Shown here piece after piece: positions 26,479-35,140 of a stretch of 64,000 nt of DNA. Made by a program: the position numbers and the translations under genes. The notes beneath the pieces were generated by a model that searched no databases, was not told the origin of the DNA, and saw only the letters and a list, made by a program, of their open reading frames with translations. The stretch is taken from contig NZ_CP133133.1 of the NCBI RefSeq assembly GCF_030908625.1, positions 620,001 to 684,000 of the forward strand, written 5' to 3'. Within the stretch, counting starts at the first letter, position 1; every line of letters begins with the position of its first letter. This DNA is from Paludicola sp. MB14-C6 (lineage in GTDB: Bacteria; Bacillota; Clostridia; Oscillospirales; Ruminococcaceae).

Positions 26479-26943
26479 TTATACTGCATTATTTTCAGTT
26501 TCTTCGTTATTCTTAGGCTTTTTCGACGTTCTTATTTTCGTATATAGTAAAACGAATAATGACTTTATTTTACGATACAGCCATATAAACAACTTAACAA
26601 ATGGTTGAATTAACAATTTATATAAGAACTTCAATATTGCTTTTACAATTTTAATTATAAATTTTGCAGCTTTCATGATGAGAATACTCGCCGTTGAAAA
26701 ATATGCTAATGCTCCAAGGAGTTCGCCTATGATTAGAAAACCCCTTAATACTCCATCATTCTTCATTACAATAAAGATGAAACTGCTCAACGTTACAATA
26801 ACAAAAAAAATAATGTCCTCTATAAAGATAATCACATTGCAAGTTTTTACTGCAATGCGTGATATTCGAAATAAATCATAAATAACGCCAAGCACAGCTC
26901 CTAGAAGGCATGCACTTAGGAATGTTATTGTTTCGCTTGCCAT
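26479..26943 (-). CDS. yabQ: Spore cortex biosynthesis protein YabQ
   Basis: YabQ is a membrane protein needed for spore cortex formation. The product has three or four hydrophobic segments at the N-terminus, with the family motif LLGAVLGVIYDLFRISR at about 13-29, and a basic tail of 60 residues. Length 154 is within the family range. It starts 16 bases after yabP, with which it is co-expressed in sporulating Firmicutes. This supports a spore-forming host. Confidence 0.88.
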   Translation of the reverse strand: MASETITFLSACLLGAVLGVIYDLFRISRIAVKTCNVIIFIEDIIFFVIVTLSSFIFIVMKNDGVLRGFLIIGELLGALAYFSTASILIMKAAKFIIKIVKAILKFLYKLLIQPFVKLFIWLYRKIKSLFVLLYTKIRTSKKPKNNEETENNAV

Positions 26944-26959
26944 ATTTCTTCACCAAGCC

Positions 26960-27244
26960 TTATTTCAGCATTTTAGAAAATACTCCGCCTTGTTTCTTTT
27001 GTTGCTGCTCGCTATAAACAATTGCGACAATATTTCCGTCCATTGTTAACTCACCAGTCTCAACATTCAACTTGTTGATATGAAGATTTTTTCCCCTGAT
27101 TGTGAGTTCGCCTTGCTCGGTAAATAATACAACCATGTTTTCGTCAAAACTATCAATGTCTTCTACACCTGATATGGAAAGTGTTTTTCTATCCTCCAAA
27201 ATCAGATTATGTGGTAGTTTTATAGCGTTTTTTTCGTCAAGCAT
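26960..27244 (-). CDS. yabP: Sporulation protein YabP
   Basis: YabP/YqfC family protein, 94 residues, with HNLILEDRKTLSISGVEDIDSFDE and the beta-rich GELTIRGKNLHINKLNVETGELTMDG. It is required for sporulation in relatives and probably acts with YabQ in the mother cell. The frame opens at a GTG at 27253, but the ATG at 27244 has AGGAG eight bases upstream. Next gene upstream is rqcP. Confidence 0.9.
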   Translation of the reverse strand: MLDEKNAIKLPHNLILEDRKTLSISGVEDIDSFDENMVVLFTEQGELTIRGKNLHINKLNVETGELTMDGNIVAIVYSEQQQKKQGGVFSKMLK

Positions 27245-27310
27245 TAAACCCACTCCTATGTTAGATTTAATACATACTTATGCGCTATCCTTTCAACTTA
27301 TTCTTGTATT

Positions 27311-27556
27311 CTAGTCTTCTACCACAATATAAAGATCAGAAGCAGTTTCTTTGTTTGCATATTCTGATATACTTTTCACTTCAACTTTTAAATTACGAGT
27401 GCCCATATTGATTTGGATTTTATCGCCAACTTTAACTTGATAAGAAGCTTTTGCTTCAACATCATTGATGAGAATTTTACCTGCATCGCAAGCTTCGTTT
27501 GCAATCGTTCTTCTTTTAATAAGTCGAGTTACTTTTAAGTATTTATCTAATCTCAT
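27311..27556 (-). CDS. rqcP: S4 domain protein RqcP (YabO)
   Basis: An 81-residue S4 RNA-binding protein (MRLDKYLKVTRLIKRRTIANEAC, then VKVGDKIQINMG). RqcP binds the obstructed 50S subunit and, with RqcH, drives poly-alanine tailing in ribosome quality control. It lies in the yab cluster as in Bacillus. A terminator hairpin lies only 20 bases upstream, between hup and rqcP, so expression must come from read-through or a very short leader. Confidence 0.9.
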   Translation of the reverse strand: MRLDKYLKVTRLIKRRTIANEACDAGKILINDVEAKASYQVKVGDKIQINMGTRNLKVEVKSISEYANKETASDLYIVVED

Positions 27557-27575
27557 AGTCTCTCTCCTTTTGTAT

Positions 27576-27614
27576 AAAAATTAAATCGGCTCTTCTCAAG
27601 CCGATTTAATTTTT
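27576..27614 (-). terminator. Intrinsic terminator after hup
   Basis: A 16-bp stem (AAAAATTAAATCGGCT / AGCCGATTTAATTTTT) with a 7-nt loop; T-rich on both strands. Confidence 0.75.
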
Positions 27615-27644
27615 ATTTACTTAACCATTATTGGCTTAAGTTAC

Positions 27645-27917
27645 TTATTTAACGTATTCTTTTAAGCCTTTGCCAGCTTTGAATGCTGGAACTTTAGAAG
27701 CAGCAATTTTAATCTTTTCGCCAGTAGCAGGATTTTTACCTTCACGAGCTGCACGAGTACGAACTTCAAAAGTACCAAAACCAACTAATTGAACTTTAGA
27801 GTCGTTTTTCAAACCCTCTGTAATAGCTTGGATAGTAGCATTTACTGCTTTTTCAGCATCTTTTTTAGATAATTCAGCTTTTTCTGCAACAGCAGCAATT
27901 AGTTCAACTTTTGTCAT
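27645..27917 (-). CDS. hup: DNA-binding protein HU
   Basis: HU bends and compacts DNA as a dimer. The 90-residue protein is textbook: [25 protein letters not shown], the dimer core [25 protein letters not shown] with the DNA-binding arm, and the end [16 protein letters not shown] precedes the ATG. It sits between mazG and rqcP, where Bacillus has no HU gene but many Clostridia do. The terminator suggests hup can be transcribed separately at high level. Confidence 0.98.
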   Translation of the reverse strand: MTKVELIAAVAEKAELSKKDAEKAVNATIQAITEGLKNDSKVQLVGFGTFEVRTRAAREGKNPATGEKIKIAASKVPAFKAGKGLKEYVK

Positions 27918-27957
27918 ATTGTGACCTCCTATAGTTTTTATATATCTTCATGAGGAT

Positions 27958-28761
27958 TTAAACCTCTTGAATTCGTTTTTTGGCTTGCTTCCAAATATCA
28001 ATGAGTTTATCAATATCTGAATTTTGCAAGTTAATATCTTGTTCTTTTGCAATTTGCTCTACTTGTTTAAAACGGTTAATGAATTTATCGCAAGATTTTG
28101 TTAATAGCTCTTCTGCATCCTCATTATAAAAACGGGATACATTCACACAAGAAAAAAGTAAATCTCCGATTTCTTCAGCGATATTCTCTTTGTCATTGTT
28201 CAAAATTGCTTGTTCGAGCTCATTCACTTCACTTTTTAAATCTTCAAATGCCATTGTGATGGATGGATAATCAAAACCAGCTTTTTTTGCTCGATCTTGA
28301 ACCTTGCTGCTACGCATGAGGGCAGGAAGCTGTTTCGGTACAGAGTCTAACGTTTCAGAAGCCGCTATTTGTCCTTTTTGCTCTTGTTTGATTAAATTCC
28401 AATTGACTAATACTTCATCAGCATCTTTCACGACAGTATCAGAAAAGATATGAGGATGGCGAATAATAAGTTTTTTACAAATATCATTGGCAACATCATC
28501 AAAATCGAAATTGCCAAGCTCTTGCTCCATTTGTGCATGAAAAACTACTTGCAATAAAACATCGCCTAATTCTTCTTTTAATAAGTCATTATCATTATTA
28601 TCTATAGCTTCTATCACTTCATACGTTTCTTCAATGAAATTTTTACGAATGGACTGGTGATTTTGTTTTTTATCCCAAGGACAGCCATTTTCACCACGAA
28701 GTATTTTCATTATATCAATAAGATCATCCATTGTATATTTTTCTTTAAACGTAAAATCCAT
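27958..28761 (-). CDS. mazG: Nucleoside triphosphate pyrophosphohydrolase MazG
   Basis: MazG hydrolyses NTPs or dNTPs to monophosphates and is thought to clean damaged nucleotides. Two MazG domains are visible: RGENGCPWDKKQNHQSIRKN followed by EETYEVIEAI and EELGDVLLQVVFHAQ, and a second with ENIAEEIGDLLFSCVNVSR. Length 267 is typical of the two-domain form without the N-terminal methylase part of Bacillus YabN. It follows the flippase gene as in the yabM-yabN order. Confidence 0.95.
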   Translation of the reverse strand: MDFTFKEKYTMDDLIDIMKILRGENGCPWDKKQNHQSIRKNFIEETYEVIEAIDNNDNDLLKEELGDVLLQVVFHAQMEQELGNFDFDDVANDICKKLIIRHPHIFSDTVVKDADEVLVNWNLIKQEQKGQIAASETLDSVPKQLPALMRSSKVQDRAKKAGFDYPSITMAFEDLKSEVNELEQAILNNDKENIAEEIGDLLFSCVNVSRFYNEDAEELLTKSCDKFINRFKQVEQIAKEQDINLQNSDIDKLIDIWKQAKKRIQEV

Positions 28762-28822
28762 ATCTCAGCCTCTTAATTATTATTCCCATTTATATTTATA
28801 AAAATTACCACTAGAACATATT

Positions 28823-30574
28823 TTAACGTATTATGCGTAACTTTTCAAGTGTTTTGGCAATTTTATTTCCTTTTGGCAACATTAATACATCATCAACAGA
28901 AATGGCATTGATCAAAGCCAATACAATAACGTAAACTAAGGCTCCAACGCAAATACTGAACACAGTTATTATACTATTTTCTATCCATAATGTCAAAGTT
29001 TTATAACATAAAAATGCAGAAATACCACAACTTAGTCCTGCTATCATTGGTTTTACAAGTATACTAACAAAATTTAGCTTTACACCGACTATTTTTCTTA
29101 GCTTATTGATACTTAAAAATGCAATCACACTATAACATACTACGGTGCTTATAGATGCGCCCATTATGTTAATAGACGGAATACCGACTAAAATAATATT
29201 CAAAATTAGCTTTAGCGAAGCTCCTACCAAAAGATATTTAACGGGTAAATCAACTCGACCTATACCTTGCATAATAGAGTTAACTGGTGTTACTAAAGAT
29301 AAAAATAGCGCACCAACCGCCAATACAGATAATAAGCCCGGTCCTATTGCAACCGCTCCAGCTAATTTTCTAAATAACAATTTAATGATCGGACCTGATA
29401 AAAACGCAATTCCCATACTTGCAGGTGCCGCAATTAACATAGTAACACGTATTACGGATTCTATATTTACTTTGACTTTTTGCTTATCCTTAACAGTCCA
29501 AGCTGCCGTTACATTTGGTAATGAACTTTTACCGAAAATATTCGTGAACGCAGGCACTAAATTAAAAATGGCAAGAACTGTTGAGAAACAGCCAAATAAA
29601 AATACGTTCATTACGTCACCTTTTTCTAAAAGGTGACCATATAAATCATTAAATAAAGTCGGATTACTTGAAAAAGCATGGCTTAAGCGATCTGGAATTG
29701 TTAAATTATCAATTAAAACGGATAATTGGATTACTACAGCCCCAAGAGTTATTGGTATTGCAATTTTAAACAAACGATAATACAATACCTTTGATCTCAT
29801 TGGTTTTGGAGAATTTAAGATTTGCTCTTTCGTTATAAAGTCGCCTTTTACTTTAAATCGGATAAAAATATAAATAAATCCAACTAAAGTACTAACGCTT
29901 ACACCTAAAATCGCCGCCGCTGCTGCATACGGAATAGCGACAGAATTGACTTCTTTTAAATTATCGACCACAACCCCAAATACTTTACCTGTTTCTTTAA
30001 ATTGGCTATTCGCAATTTTCAAAACAATAAAAGAGAATAAAAGTCCTGCAACAAGCTTTACAACGACCTCTACAACTTGTGTAATTGCAGTTGGAATCAT
30101 ATTGCTTAAACCCTCGTAATATCCTCGATATGATGCCATCAAGCAGCAAAAAAAGATTGCAGGTGAAACCATTACAATTGACCAAAATGCATTTGGCATT
30201 TTAGCAGCACTTACAATGAATTTTGCTGATAAAACGATTGTGATTGAACCTAATATACCTAATATAACAAAAATGATTGTAGAAACTTTTAATAGCTTCC
30301 TTACATCACGATAACGTTCTTTAGCGGCATTTTCAGCCACCATACGAGCTACCGCTGCAGAAAGACCAGTTACAGTTAAAGCATAAATAGTCGTAAAGAT
30401 TGTATAGGCTTGATTAAAATATGCCATACCTGTTTCATGAAGAATATTGTTTATCGGAATTTTAAATAGAGCACCTATTAGCTTAACAATAATCATTGAA
30501 GCCATTAATATGCTTGCGCCATATAAAAAACTCTGCTTTTTTTGTTTTGTCAAAAATAACACCCATTCCGCCAT
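28823..30574 (-). CDS. Polysaccharide/lipid II flippase-like protein (SpoVB/YabM, MOP superfamily)
   Basis: A 583-residue membrane protein with about 14 helices of the MATE/MurJ-like MOP group. The start of the core, LYGASILMASMIIVKLIGALFKIPINNILHETGMAYFNQAY, is characteristic of the SpoVB family. In Bacillus the gene in this position before mazG-yabO-yabP is yabM. A role in spore cortex or wall precursor translocation is likely. The Shine-Dalgarno before the ATG at 30574 is weak; a TTG seven codons on (MTKQKKQ) is a possible alternative. Confidence 0.88.
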   Translation of the reverse strand: MAEWVLFLTKQKKQSFLYGASILMASMIIVKLIGALFKIPINNILHETGMAYFNQAYTIFTTIYALTVTGLSAAVARMVAENAAKERYRDVRKLLKVSTIIFVILGILGSITIVLSAKFIVSAAKMPNAFWSIVMVSPAIFFCCLMASYRGYYEGLSNMIPTAITQVVEVVVKLVAGLLFSFIVLKIANSQFKETGKVFGVVVDNLKEVNSVAIPYAAAAAILGVSVSTLVGFIYIFIRFKVKGDFITKEQILNSPKPMRSKVLYYRLFKIAIPITLGAVVIQLSVLIDNLTIPDRLSHAFSSNPTLFNDLYGHLLEKGDVMNVFLFGCFSTVLAIFNLVPAFTNIFGKSSLPNVTAAWTVKDKQKVKVNIESVIRVTMLIAAPASMGIAFLSGPIIKLLFRKLAGAVAIGPGLLSVLAVGALFLSLVTPVNSIMQGIGRVDLPVKYLLVGASLKLILNIILVGIPSINIMGASISTVVCYSVIAFLSINKLRKIVGVKLNFVSILVKPMIAGLSCGISAFLCYKTLTLWIENSIITVFSICVGALVYVIVLALINAISVDDVLMLPKGNKIAKTLEKLRIIR

Positions 30575-30608
30575 TGCCTTGGCATTAATAAAATTTACCC
30601 AATAAAAA

Positions 30609-30648
30609 TACTATAATAGATATAGACGTTACTATATCTATTATAGTA
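30609..30648 (-). terminator. AT-only palindromic terminator after ribU
   Basis: A perfect 17-bp inverted repeat (TACTATAATAGATATAG and complement) with a 6-nt loop is followed on the minus strand by TTTTTATTGGG. Each arm also contains TATAAT. Confidence 0.65.
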
Positions 30649-30716
30649 TATATTATCATTTATTATGAAAAATATCAATCAAAAAAGTATGAAATATCGC
30701 ATAATACAAGCAAAAA

Positions 30717-31310
30717 TCACTTATGAAGTATTGGAGACAGCTTTTTATACAGTAATAGTGTTCCTAAAGACGAAACAATACCTTTAAATAAGTTAAATGG
30801 TGCAGTTGCCAAAAGTACTAGCGTTTCAAAATTGATAATTTTCGGATTAACCATGCTACCAGCTTTGATAATTGCTTCTACAGGCATTACCTTTGCGTAT
30901 ACTGGTAACAAGACATATAAATTAAGCAATGAGCCTACTACCGTCATAAACACAACACCAATTATCATGCCCACTAAAGCCCCAGACATTTTCTTTTTAT
31001 ATTTATAAAAAAGTGCTGCCGGAACAACAAAAGAGCATCCGATAATCAGGTTTGCAACTTCACCTATTCCACCTGTTATAGTACCATTAATCACGAAATT
31101 TAAAACAATTTTAATTGCTTCAATTAAAATTGCCGCTATTGGACCTAATGCGAATCCGCCAATTAACACAACAATTTCGCTTAAATCCAACTTATAGAAA
31201 CCCGGAGCAAACCACAATGGTATTTCGAACAACATTACCACTGTAGCAATTGCTGCTAATACTCCAATCTTTGTAATGTACACTACTGACATCTTTGTTT
31301 TTGTTTGCAT
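30717..31310 (-). CDS. ribU: Riboflavin ECF transporter substrate-binding protein RibU
   Basis: S component of an energy-coupling-factor transporter that imports riboflavin using a shared EcfAAT module encoded elsewhere. The 197-residue protein has six hydrophobic segments with VMLFEIPLWFAPGFYKLDLSEIVVLIGGFALGP near the N-terminus, which is the RibU-type ligand region. The open frame extends 47 codons upstream through the leader, but the ATG at 31310 has GGAGG nine bases upstream. The FMN riboswitch directly upstream fixes the substrate assignment. Confidence 0.93.
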   Translation of the reverse strand: MQTKTKMSVVYITKIGVLAAIATVVMLFEIPLWFAPGFYKLDLSEIVVLIGGFALGPIAAILIEAIKIVLNFVINGTITGGIGEVANLIIGCSFVVPAALFYKYKKKMSGALVGMIIGVVFMTVVGSLLNLYVLLPVYAKVMPVEAIIKAGSMVNPKIINFETLVLLATAPFNLFKGIVSSLGTLLLYKKLSPILHK

Positions 31311-31369
31311 TTTGCAAAACCTCCAATTAAAAATTATTTTATAATTAGAGACCTGTTTTGGATATGATG

Positions 31370-31410
31370 GTATAAAATAAAACACACCCACAGAAAAGTA
31401 ATCTGTGGGT
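31370..31410 (-). terminator. Attenuator of the FMN riboswitch
   Basis: An 11-bp stem (ACACCCACAGA / TCTGTGGGTGT), then GTTTTATTTTAT on the minus strand. It lies between aptamer and ribU, as expected for FMN-dependent transcription termination. Confidence 0.8.
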
Positions 31411-31437
31411 GTATAGTATCTGCTGAAATAGCAATAC

Positions 31438-31561
31438 CAAGTTTCTTTCATCCGGACTTTAACCGTTGGTTTTGGACTTACACCAAATCAGCCTAATGTA
31501 ACCATTAGGGTCGTGGACTTTACCACCAGTGGAGACTTTCACTCCGCCCCGAAACAGATTT
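31438..31561 (-). promoter_or_regulatory. FMN riboswitch (RFN element)
   Basis: On the minus strand the closing helix CTGTTTC/GAAAC encloses the conserved elements CGGGGCGGAGTGAAAGTC, ACTGGTGGTAAAGTCC, GATTTGGTGTAAGTCC and CCGGATGAAAGAAAC. All RFN arms can be recognised. It should shut off ribU when FMN is plentiful. Confidence 0.96.
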
Positions 31562-31564
31562 CAT

Positions 31565-31570
31565 ATTATA
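31565..31570 (-). promoter_or_regulatory. -10 box of the ribU transcript
   Basis: TATAAT lies just upstream of the riboswitch 5' helix, as expected for its transcription start. No good -35 hexamer is seen. Confidence 0.45.
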
Positions 31571-31600
31571 CTAAAATCTATGATTCTTGAGTATGAAACG

Positions 31601-32047
31601 TTACTCATGGTTATGATCGCAACCGCAATCGCAGCCACAGTCATCATCGCATCCACAATTGCAACCGTCATAATCAAATTCTAATTTTTGACCGCAATTT
31701 GGACAATCCATGTCGCCTTCTAGAAGCATATCTTCATCAAGATAGATTACATCATCGCAATTTGGACAAGTAACTTCATAAAGCTCATCATCATCTAGCA
31801 TTTCATCTTCGTCTTCATCATCAGAAATACCATAAAAATCGTTTTCTAAATCGCCTAAATCTTCATCAATAATATCAATTAGCTCATCGAATTCATCGCA
31901 AACATCTTCAATATCGTTGATAGACTCAGCCATTTCATCTAGAACATCAACGATAGCTAAAAGAAGTTTTCCCTCTTTTGAAGATTCGTCAATATCTAGG
32001 CCTTGAGCTAATCCTTTCAGATAAGCAACACTTTCCATCATACTCAT
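31601..32047 (-). CDS. CD1247 N-terminal domain protein with zinc ribbon and Cys-rich tail
   Basis: A 148-residue acidic protein. Residues 1-50 (SVAYLKGLAQGLDIDESSKEGKLLLAIVDVLDEMAESI) match a small Clostridial domain named after C. difficile CD1247, of unknown function. A poly-acidic middle (DDEDEDEMLDDDEL) follows. The C-terminal third has a zinc ribbon, CPNC at about 98 and CPNCGQ at about 118, and ends with alternating CxC pairs and HNH. The tail suggests metal binding. It is monocistronic between efp and ribU. Confidence 0.8.
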   Translation of the reverse strand: MSMMESVAYLKGLAQGLDIDESSKEGKLLLAIVDVLDEMAESINDIEDVCDEFDELIDIIDEDLGDLENDFYGISDDEDEDEMLDDDELYEVTCPNCDDVIYLDEDMLLEGDMDCPNCGQKLEFDYDGCNCGCDDDCGCDCGCDHNHE

Positions 32048-32116
32048 ATTTTCACCTATTCCGCCATAAAGGCACTAAATTTTGATTACATATTTATTAT
32101 TTGCAAAATCTTGCAA

Positions 32117-32674
32117 TTATGCACGTTCCATGTATTCGCCAGTTCTTGTATCGATTCGAACCATTGTTCCTTCTTCAATGAATAATGGAACTTTGATTTC
32201 AGCGCCAGTTTCAAGAACTGCAGGCTTTGTTGCATTTGTAGCAGTATCACCTTTAAAGCCAGGATCAGTTTTTGTAATTTCAAGCTCTACAAAGAATGGT
32301 GGTTCAACACCAAAGATGTTGCCTTTGTATGATAATACTTTAACTTCCATATTTTCTTTTACGAATTTAAAGTTATCATCTAATTTAGAAGCATCAATTG
32401 GCTCTTGCTCGTAAGTTTCAGTATCCATAAAATAATATAAAGAACCATCTTGATATAAATATTGCATATCACGACGCTCAATATAAGCTGTTGGGAATTT
32501 ATCGGATGGATTAAAAGTTTTATCTGTTACTGAACCAGTAATTACGTTTCTAATCTTTGTACGAACGAAAGCCGCACCTTTACCCGGTTTAACGTGTTGG
32601 AATTCGATGATTTGAAAAACATCACCATCCATGTCAAAAGTTACACCGTTTCTGAAATCTCCTGCTGATATCAT
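32117..32674 (-). CDS. efp: Translation elongation factor P
   Basis: EF-P rescues ribosomes stalled at polyproline. The 185-residue protein has the normal three beta-barrel domains; the loop tip PGKGAAF places Lys32 at the modification site used in lysine-type EF-P. The C-terminal signature lies around [14 protein letters not shown]. No modification enzyme gene is adjacent. It has its own promoter and is preceded by the M24 peptidase and aroQ, a frequent Firmicute order. Confidence 0.97.
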   Translation of the reverse strand: MISAGDFRNGVTFDMDGDVFQIIEFQHVKPGKGAAFVRTKIRNVITGSVTDKTFNPSDKFPTAYIERRDMQYLYQDGSLYYFMDTETYEQEPIDASKLDDNFKFVKENMEVKVLSYKGNIFGVEPPFFVELEITKTDPGFKGDTATNATKPAVLETGAEIKVPLFIEEGTMVRIDTRTGEYMERA

Positions 32675-32703
32675 AAATTACCTCCAAAATAATGTATAAT
32701 ACT

Positions 32704-32732
32704 ATTCTATATTATTTTACGCTGTTTTTCAA
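32704..32732 (-). promoter_or_regulatory. Sigma-A promoter of efp
   Basis: Minus strand TTGAAA and TAGAAT are separated by 17 bases, in the gap between the peptidase gene and efp. Confidence 0.6.
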
Positions 32733-32740
32733 TACCCTTA

Positions 32741-33814
32741 TTACAAAGTAATTAAATTCTTTTCACTTTTTGTAATAATTACACATCCATTTTCTTTAAT
32801 TACAACCATATCTTCGATACGAACACCAAATTTACCACTTAAATAAACGCCAGGCTCTACTGTCATAATTGTATTCTCTTTTGTAATTTCATCACATAAT
32901 GAGCTGAAACGAGGCTCTTCATGAATGAATAAACCTAATGAATGACCTAAGCCATGACCAAAGCAGCCTTCATAACCTTGAGAATAGATATAATCACGAG
33001 CAACTTTATCAATATCGCTATACTTTTTACCGGCACAAATTGCTTCAAGAGCCATAAGTTGTGAGGTTAAAACAGTATCGTATACTTTCTTTTGCTCATC
33101 GGATATTTTACCTAATGCTACTGTTCGAGTCATATCGCTGCAATAGCCGTTATATGCTGCACCAAAATCCATTGTGATGAAATCGCCATTTTCTACTTTT
33201 TTTACAGATGGTACGCCATGAGGTAGAGAGCTGTTTGTACCAGAAACTACAATGCTGTCAAACGCAAGATTGCTTGCACCTAACTTTTTCATTGTATATT
33301 CAAGTTCTAAGGCAATTTCAACTTCTGTCATACCTGGTTTGATGTAATCCAAAATATGAAGAAATGCTTTATCTGTAATTTCTTGTGCTTTCGTGATAAA
33401 TCCAATTTCCTCTTCACTTTTAATGGATCTTAAATCAGAAATAAAATTGCTTAGGCCATTTGTATTTAAGAAGTGATAACTTGGTAGCTTATCGCAATAC
33501 TTTTGAAATTGTCCAACAGTCATGCTGCCTGCTTCAATTGCAACTGTTTTTACTTCGTTCTCTTTTAGTATACCATCAATCTGAGCAAAAATATCATTGT
33601 CTTGTAAAATTACATCAAAATCTGTAATAACAGTTTTTGCTTTTTCAATGTAACGAAAGTCAATAATGAAATATGCTTTTTTTGAAGTAACAACTAATGT
33701 ACCGGCAGATGACTTCATGTTCGTAAAATAACGTCTGTTTTCTGCTGAAGTTATGATTGCCGCATCTGCACCTTCCGGTAGTGCATTCATTAAAGTGACT
33801 AAAGATTGATTCAT
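32741..33814 (-). CDS. M24 family Xaa-Pro peptidase
   Basis: Metallopeptidase of the pita-bread fold that cleaves bonds next to proline. An N-terminal creatinase-like domain (about 1-125) precedes the catalytic domain with the five metal ligands recognisable in TMDFGAAYNGYCSDMTRT, GHGLGHSLGLFIHE, EPGVYLSG and VRIEDMVVI. Length 357 equals Bacillus YqhT. Aminopeptidase or dipeptidase specificity cannot be settled. Its neighbour efp also concerns proline-rich proteins, though the pairing may be incidental. Confidence 0.93.
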   Translation of the reverse strand: MNQSLVTLMNALPEGADAAIITSAENRRYFTNMKSSAGTLVVTSKKAYFIIDFRYIEKAKTVITDFDVILQDNDIFAQIDGILKENEVKTVAIEAGSMTVGQFQKYCDKLPSYHFLNTNGLSNFISDLRSIKSEEEIGFITKAQEITDKAFLHILDYIKPGMTEVEIALELEYTMKKLGASNLAFDSIVVSGTNSSLPHGVPSVKKVENGDFITMDFGAAYNGYCSDMTRTVALGKISDEQKKVYDTVLTSQLMALEAICAGKKYSDIDKVARDYIYSQGYEGCFGHGLGHSLGLFIHEEPRFSSLCDEITKENTIMTVEPGVYLSGKFGVRIEDMVVIKENGCVIITKSEKNLITL

Positions 33815-33840
33815 GTCAATTCCCTACTTTCTTTTTTCTG

Positions 33841-34275
33841 TTATAATATTTGCAATAACCCATCAATTGCCAAGATATAGCTATGCTTTCCAAAGCCGGC
33901 AATACAGCCTGCACATACAGGGCCAATAACGGATTTACTTCTAAAATCTTCTCTACCAAAGATATTGGAGAAATGGACTTCAATACAAGGAATATGCACA
34001 GCCGCAATTGCATCACGAATGGCGTAGCTATAATGTGTATAAGCACCTGCGTTTAATACAATACCATCGTATTGCTTTCTAGCTGCATGAATTTTATTGA
34101 TAATTTCGCCTTCTATATTGGATTGATAGATTTCGCAATTAACCGAGATGCTAGAACAATAATCTAAAATCTGTTGATTGATGCTTTCAAATGACTCTTT
34201 CCCGTATATCGAGGCTTCCCGTTCTCCGGTTAGGTTAATATTCGGTCCATGAATCACAATGATTTGCTTTTTCAT
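33841..34275 (-). CDS. aroQ: 3-dehydroquinate dehydratase, type II
   Basis: Third shikimate-pathway step, here the dodecameric type II enzyme. Key parts are HGPNINLTGEREASIYG (catalytic Arg and Tyr), NAGAYTHYSYAIRDAI, and EVHFSNIFGREDFRSKSVI with the catalytic His. Length 144 is standard. It starts one base after the stop of the upstream endonuclease gene, so the genes are cotranscribed. Confidence 0.95.
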   Translation of the reverse strand: MKKQIIVIHGPNINLTGEREASIYGKESFESINQQILDYCSSISVNCEIYQSNIEGEIINKIHAARKQYDGIVLNAGAYTHYSYAIRDAIAAVHIPCIEVHFSNIFGREDFRSKSVIGPVCAGCIAGFGKHSYILAIDGLLQIL

Positions 34276-34276
34276 G

Positions 34277-35140
34277 TCATTCTCCCTTCAATAGAGATAA
34301 ATATATCTGTTTCATAAAAGCAGAATCCTCCGCTTGTGTTCCTGCCGATTCACAAATAAATGTTGGAGCTAACCCTTTCTTGGCTATCAATTCGGCTAAA
34401 GGCTCAAATTGAGGGCCATATATGGTATCTTCAAAAGTAAGATGGCGCTTTTCTCCGCCTTTATCGGTGTATTCAATTTTAGAAAAATGAGAATGAAACA
34501 CTTTCAATCGGTCAAAACCAAGCTCAGCTTCAATTGTATCAATAATCTTAGCATAATCAGCTTGATTTGCAATACCGCCAAATGTTCTTGCATTTAAATG
34601 ACCAAAATCAATGCAAGGTATCATACGTTCATCCACCTTGCATAATTGCATTACCTCGTATAAATCTCCAAGTTGATTTACTTTTCCCATTGTTTCCGGA
34701 CAAATATGAATATGACCTAATTCAAGCTCATCCAGTTCTAATTGTGCTCTTTGCAAGGTATCCTTTGCATAGTCTAAGGCTTGTTCTCTTGATAACTTCC
34801 CGCAAGAACCCGAATGCACAACAATTCGAGTGGCACCCATTGCATTTGCGGCAGTTGCAGATTCTACGATATAACGAATACTGTTATCACGTTTTTCTTT
34901 TTCTATACTGGATAGCGAAATATAGTATGGCGCATGAAGCGATAAAGCGATATTATGCTCTAAAGCTAACATCCCAAATTCATTTGCAGCTTTAGGGTTA
35001 ACCTTTACCCCTCTGCCACATTGATATTCATATGCATCTAAATCAAATTCTTTTAGATACTTTGGTATATCCTTATTGGTTTTATATCCTTTTGCTAAAA
35101 AGCTATCGGAATTTCCTGCAGGTCCAAATTTAGCAAGCAT
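34277..35140 (-). CDS. TIM-barrel AP endonuclease (deoxyribonuclease IV, Nfo-like)
   Basis: Sugar-phosphate-isomerase/AP-endonuclease fold, 287 residues. Metal ligands typical of endonuclease IV are visible: LSLHAPYY, VVHSGS, CPETMGK, CIDFGHLNA and FHSHFSK, ending with CESAGTQAED. The start chosen is ATG at 35140 (MLAKFGPAGNS) with AAGGAAG upstream, overlapping the yqeG stop by 11 bases; an upstream frame to 35188 adds 16 unlikely residues. It would cut DNA at abasic sites. It differs from classical Nfo in detail, so another substrate is possible. Confidence 0.8.
   Translation of the reverse strand: MLAKFGPAGNSDSFLAKGYKTNKDIPKYLKEFDLDAYEYQCGRGVKVNPKAANEFGMLALEHNIALSLHAPYYISLSSIEKEKRDNSIRYIVESATAANAMGATRIVVHSGSCGKLSREQALDYAKDTLQRAQLELDELELGHIHICPETMGKVNQLGDLYEVMQLCKVDERMIPCIDFGHLNARTFGGIANQADYAKIIDTIEAELGFDRLKVFHSHFSKIEYTDKGGEKRHLTFEDTIYGPQFEPLAELIAKKGLAPTFICESAGTQAEDSAFMKQIYLSLLKGE

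Noticed and set aside
27570..27600. Promoter TTGAGA-17-TATACA for rqcP inside the hup terminator
   Set aside because: The predicted transcript would begin inside the rqcP Shine-Dalgarno, leaving only about eight bases before the ATG.
29145..29636. Plus-strand ORF of 163 codons
   Set aside because: Antisense to the SpoVB-like flippase; composition mirrors the membrane protein on the other strand.
32086..32120. TTGCAA hairpin after efp as terminator
   Set aside because: Six A/T-rich pairs without a T tract are too weak to call.
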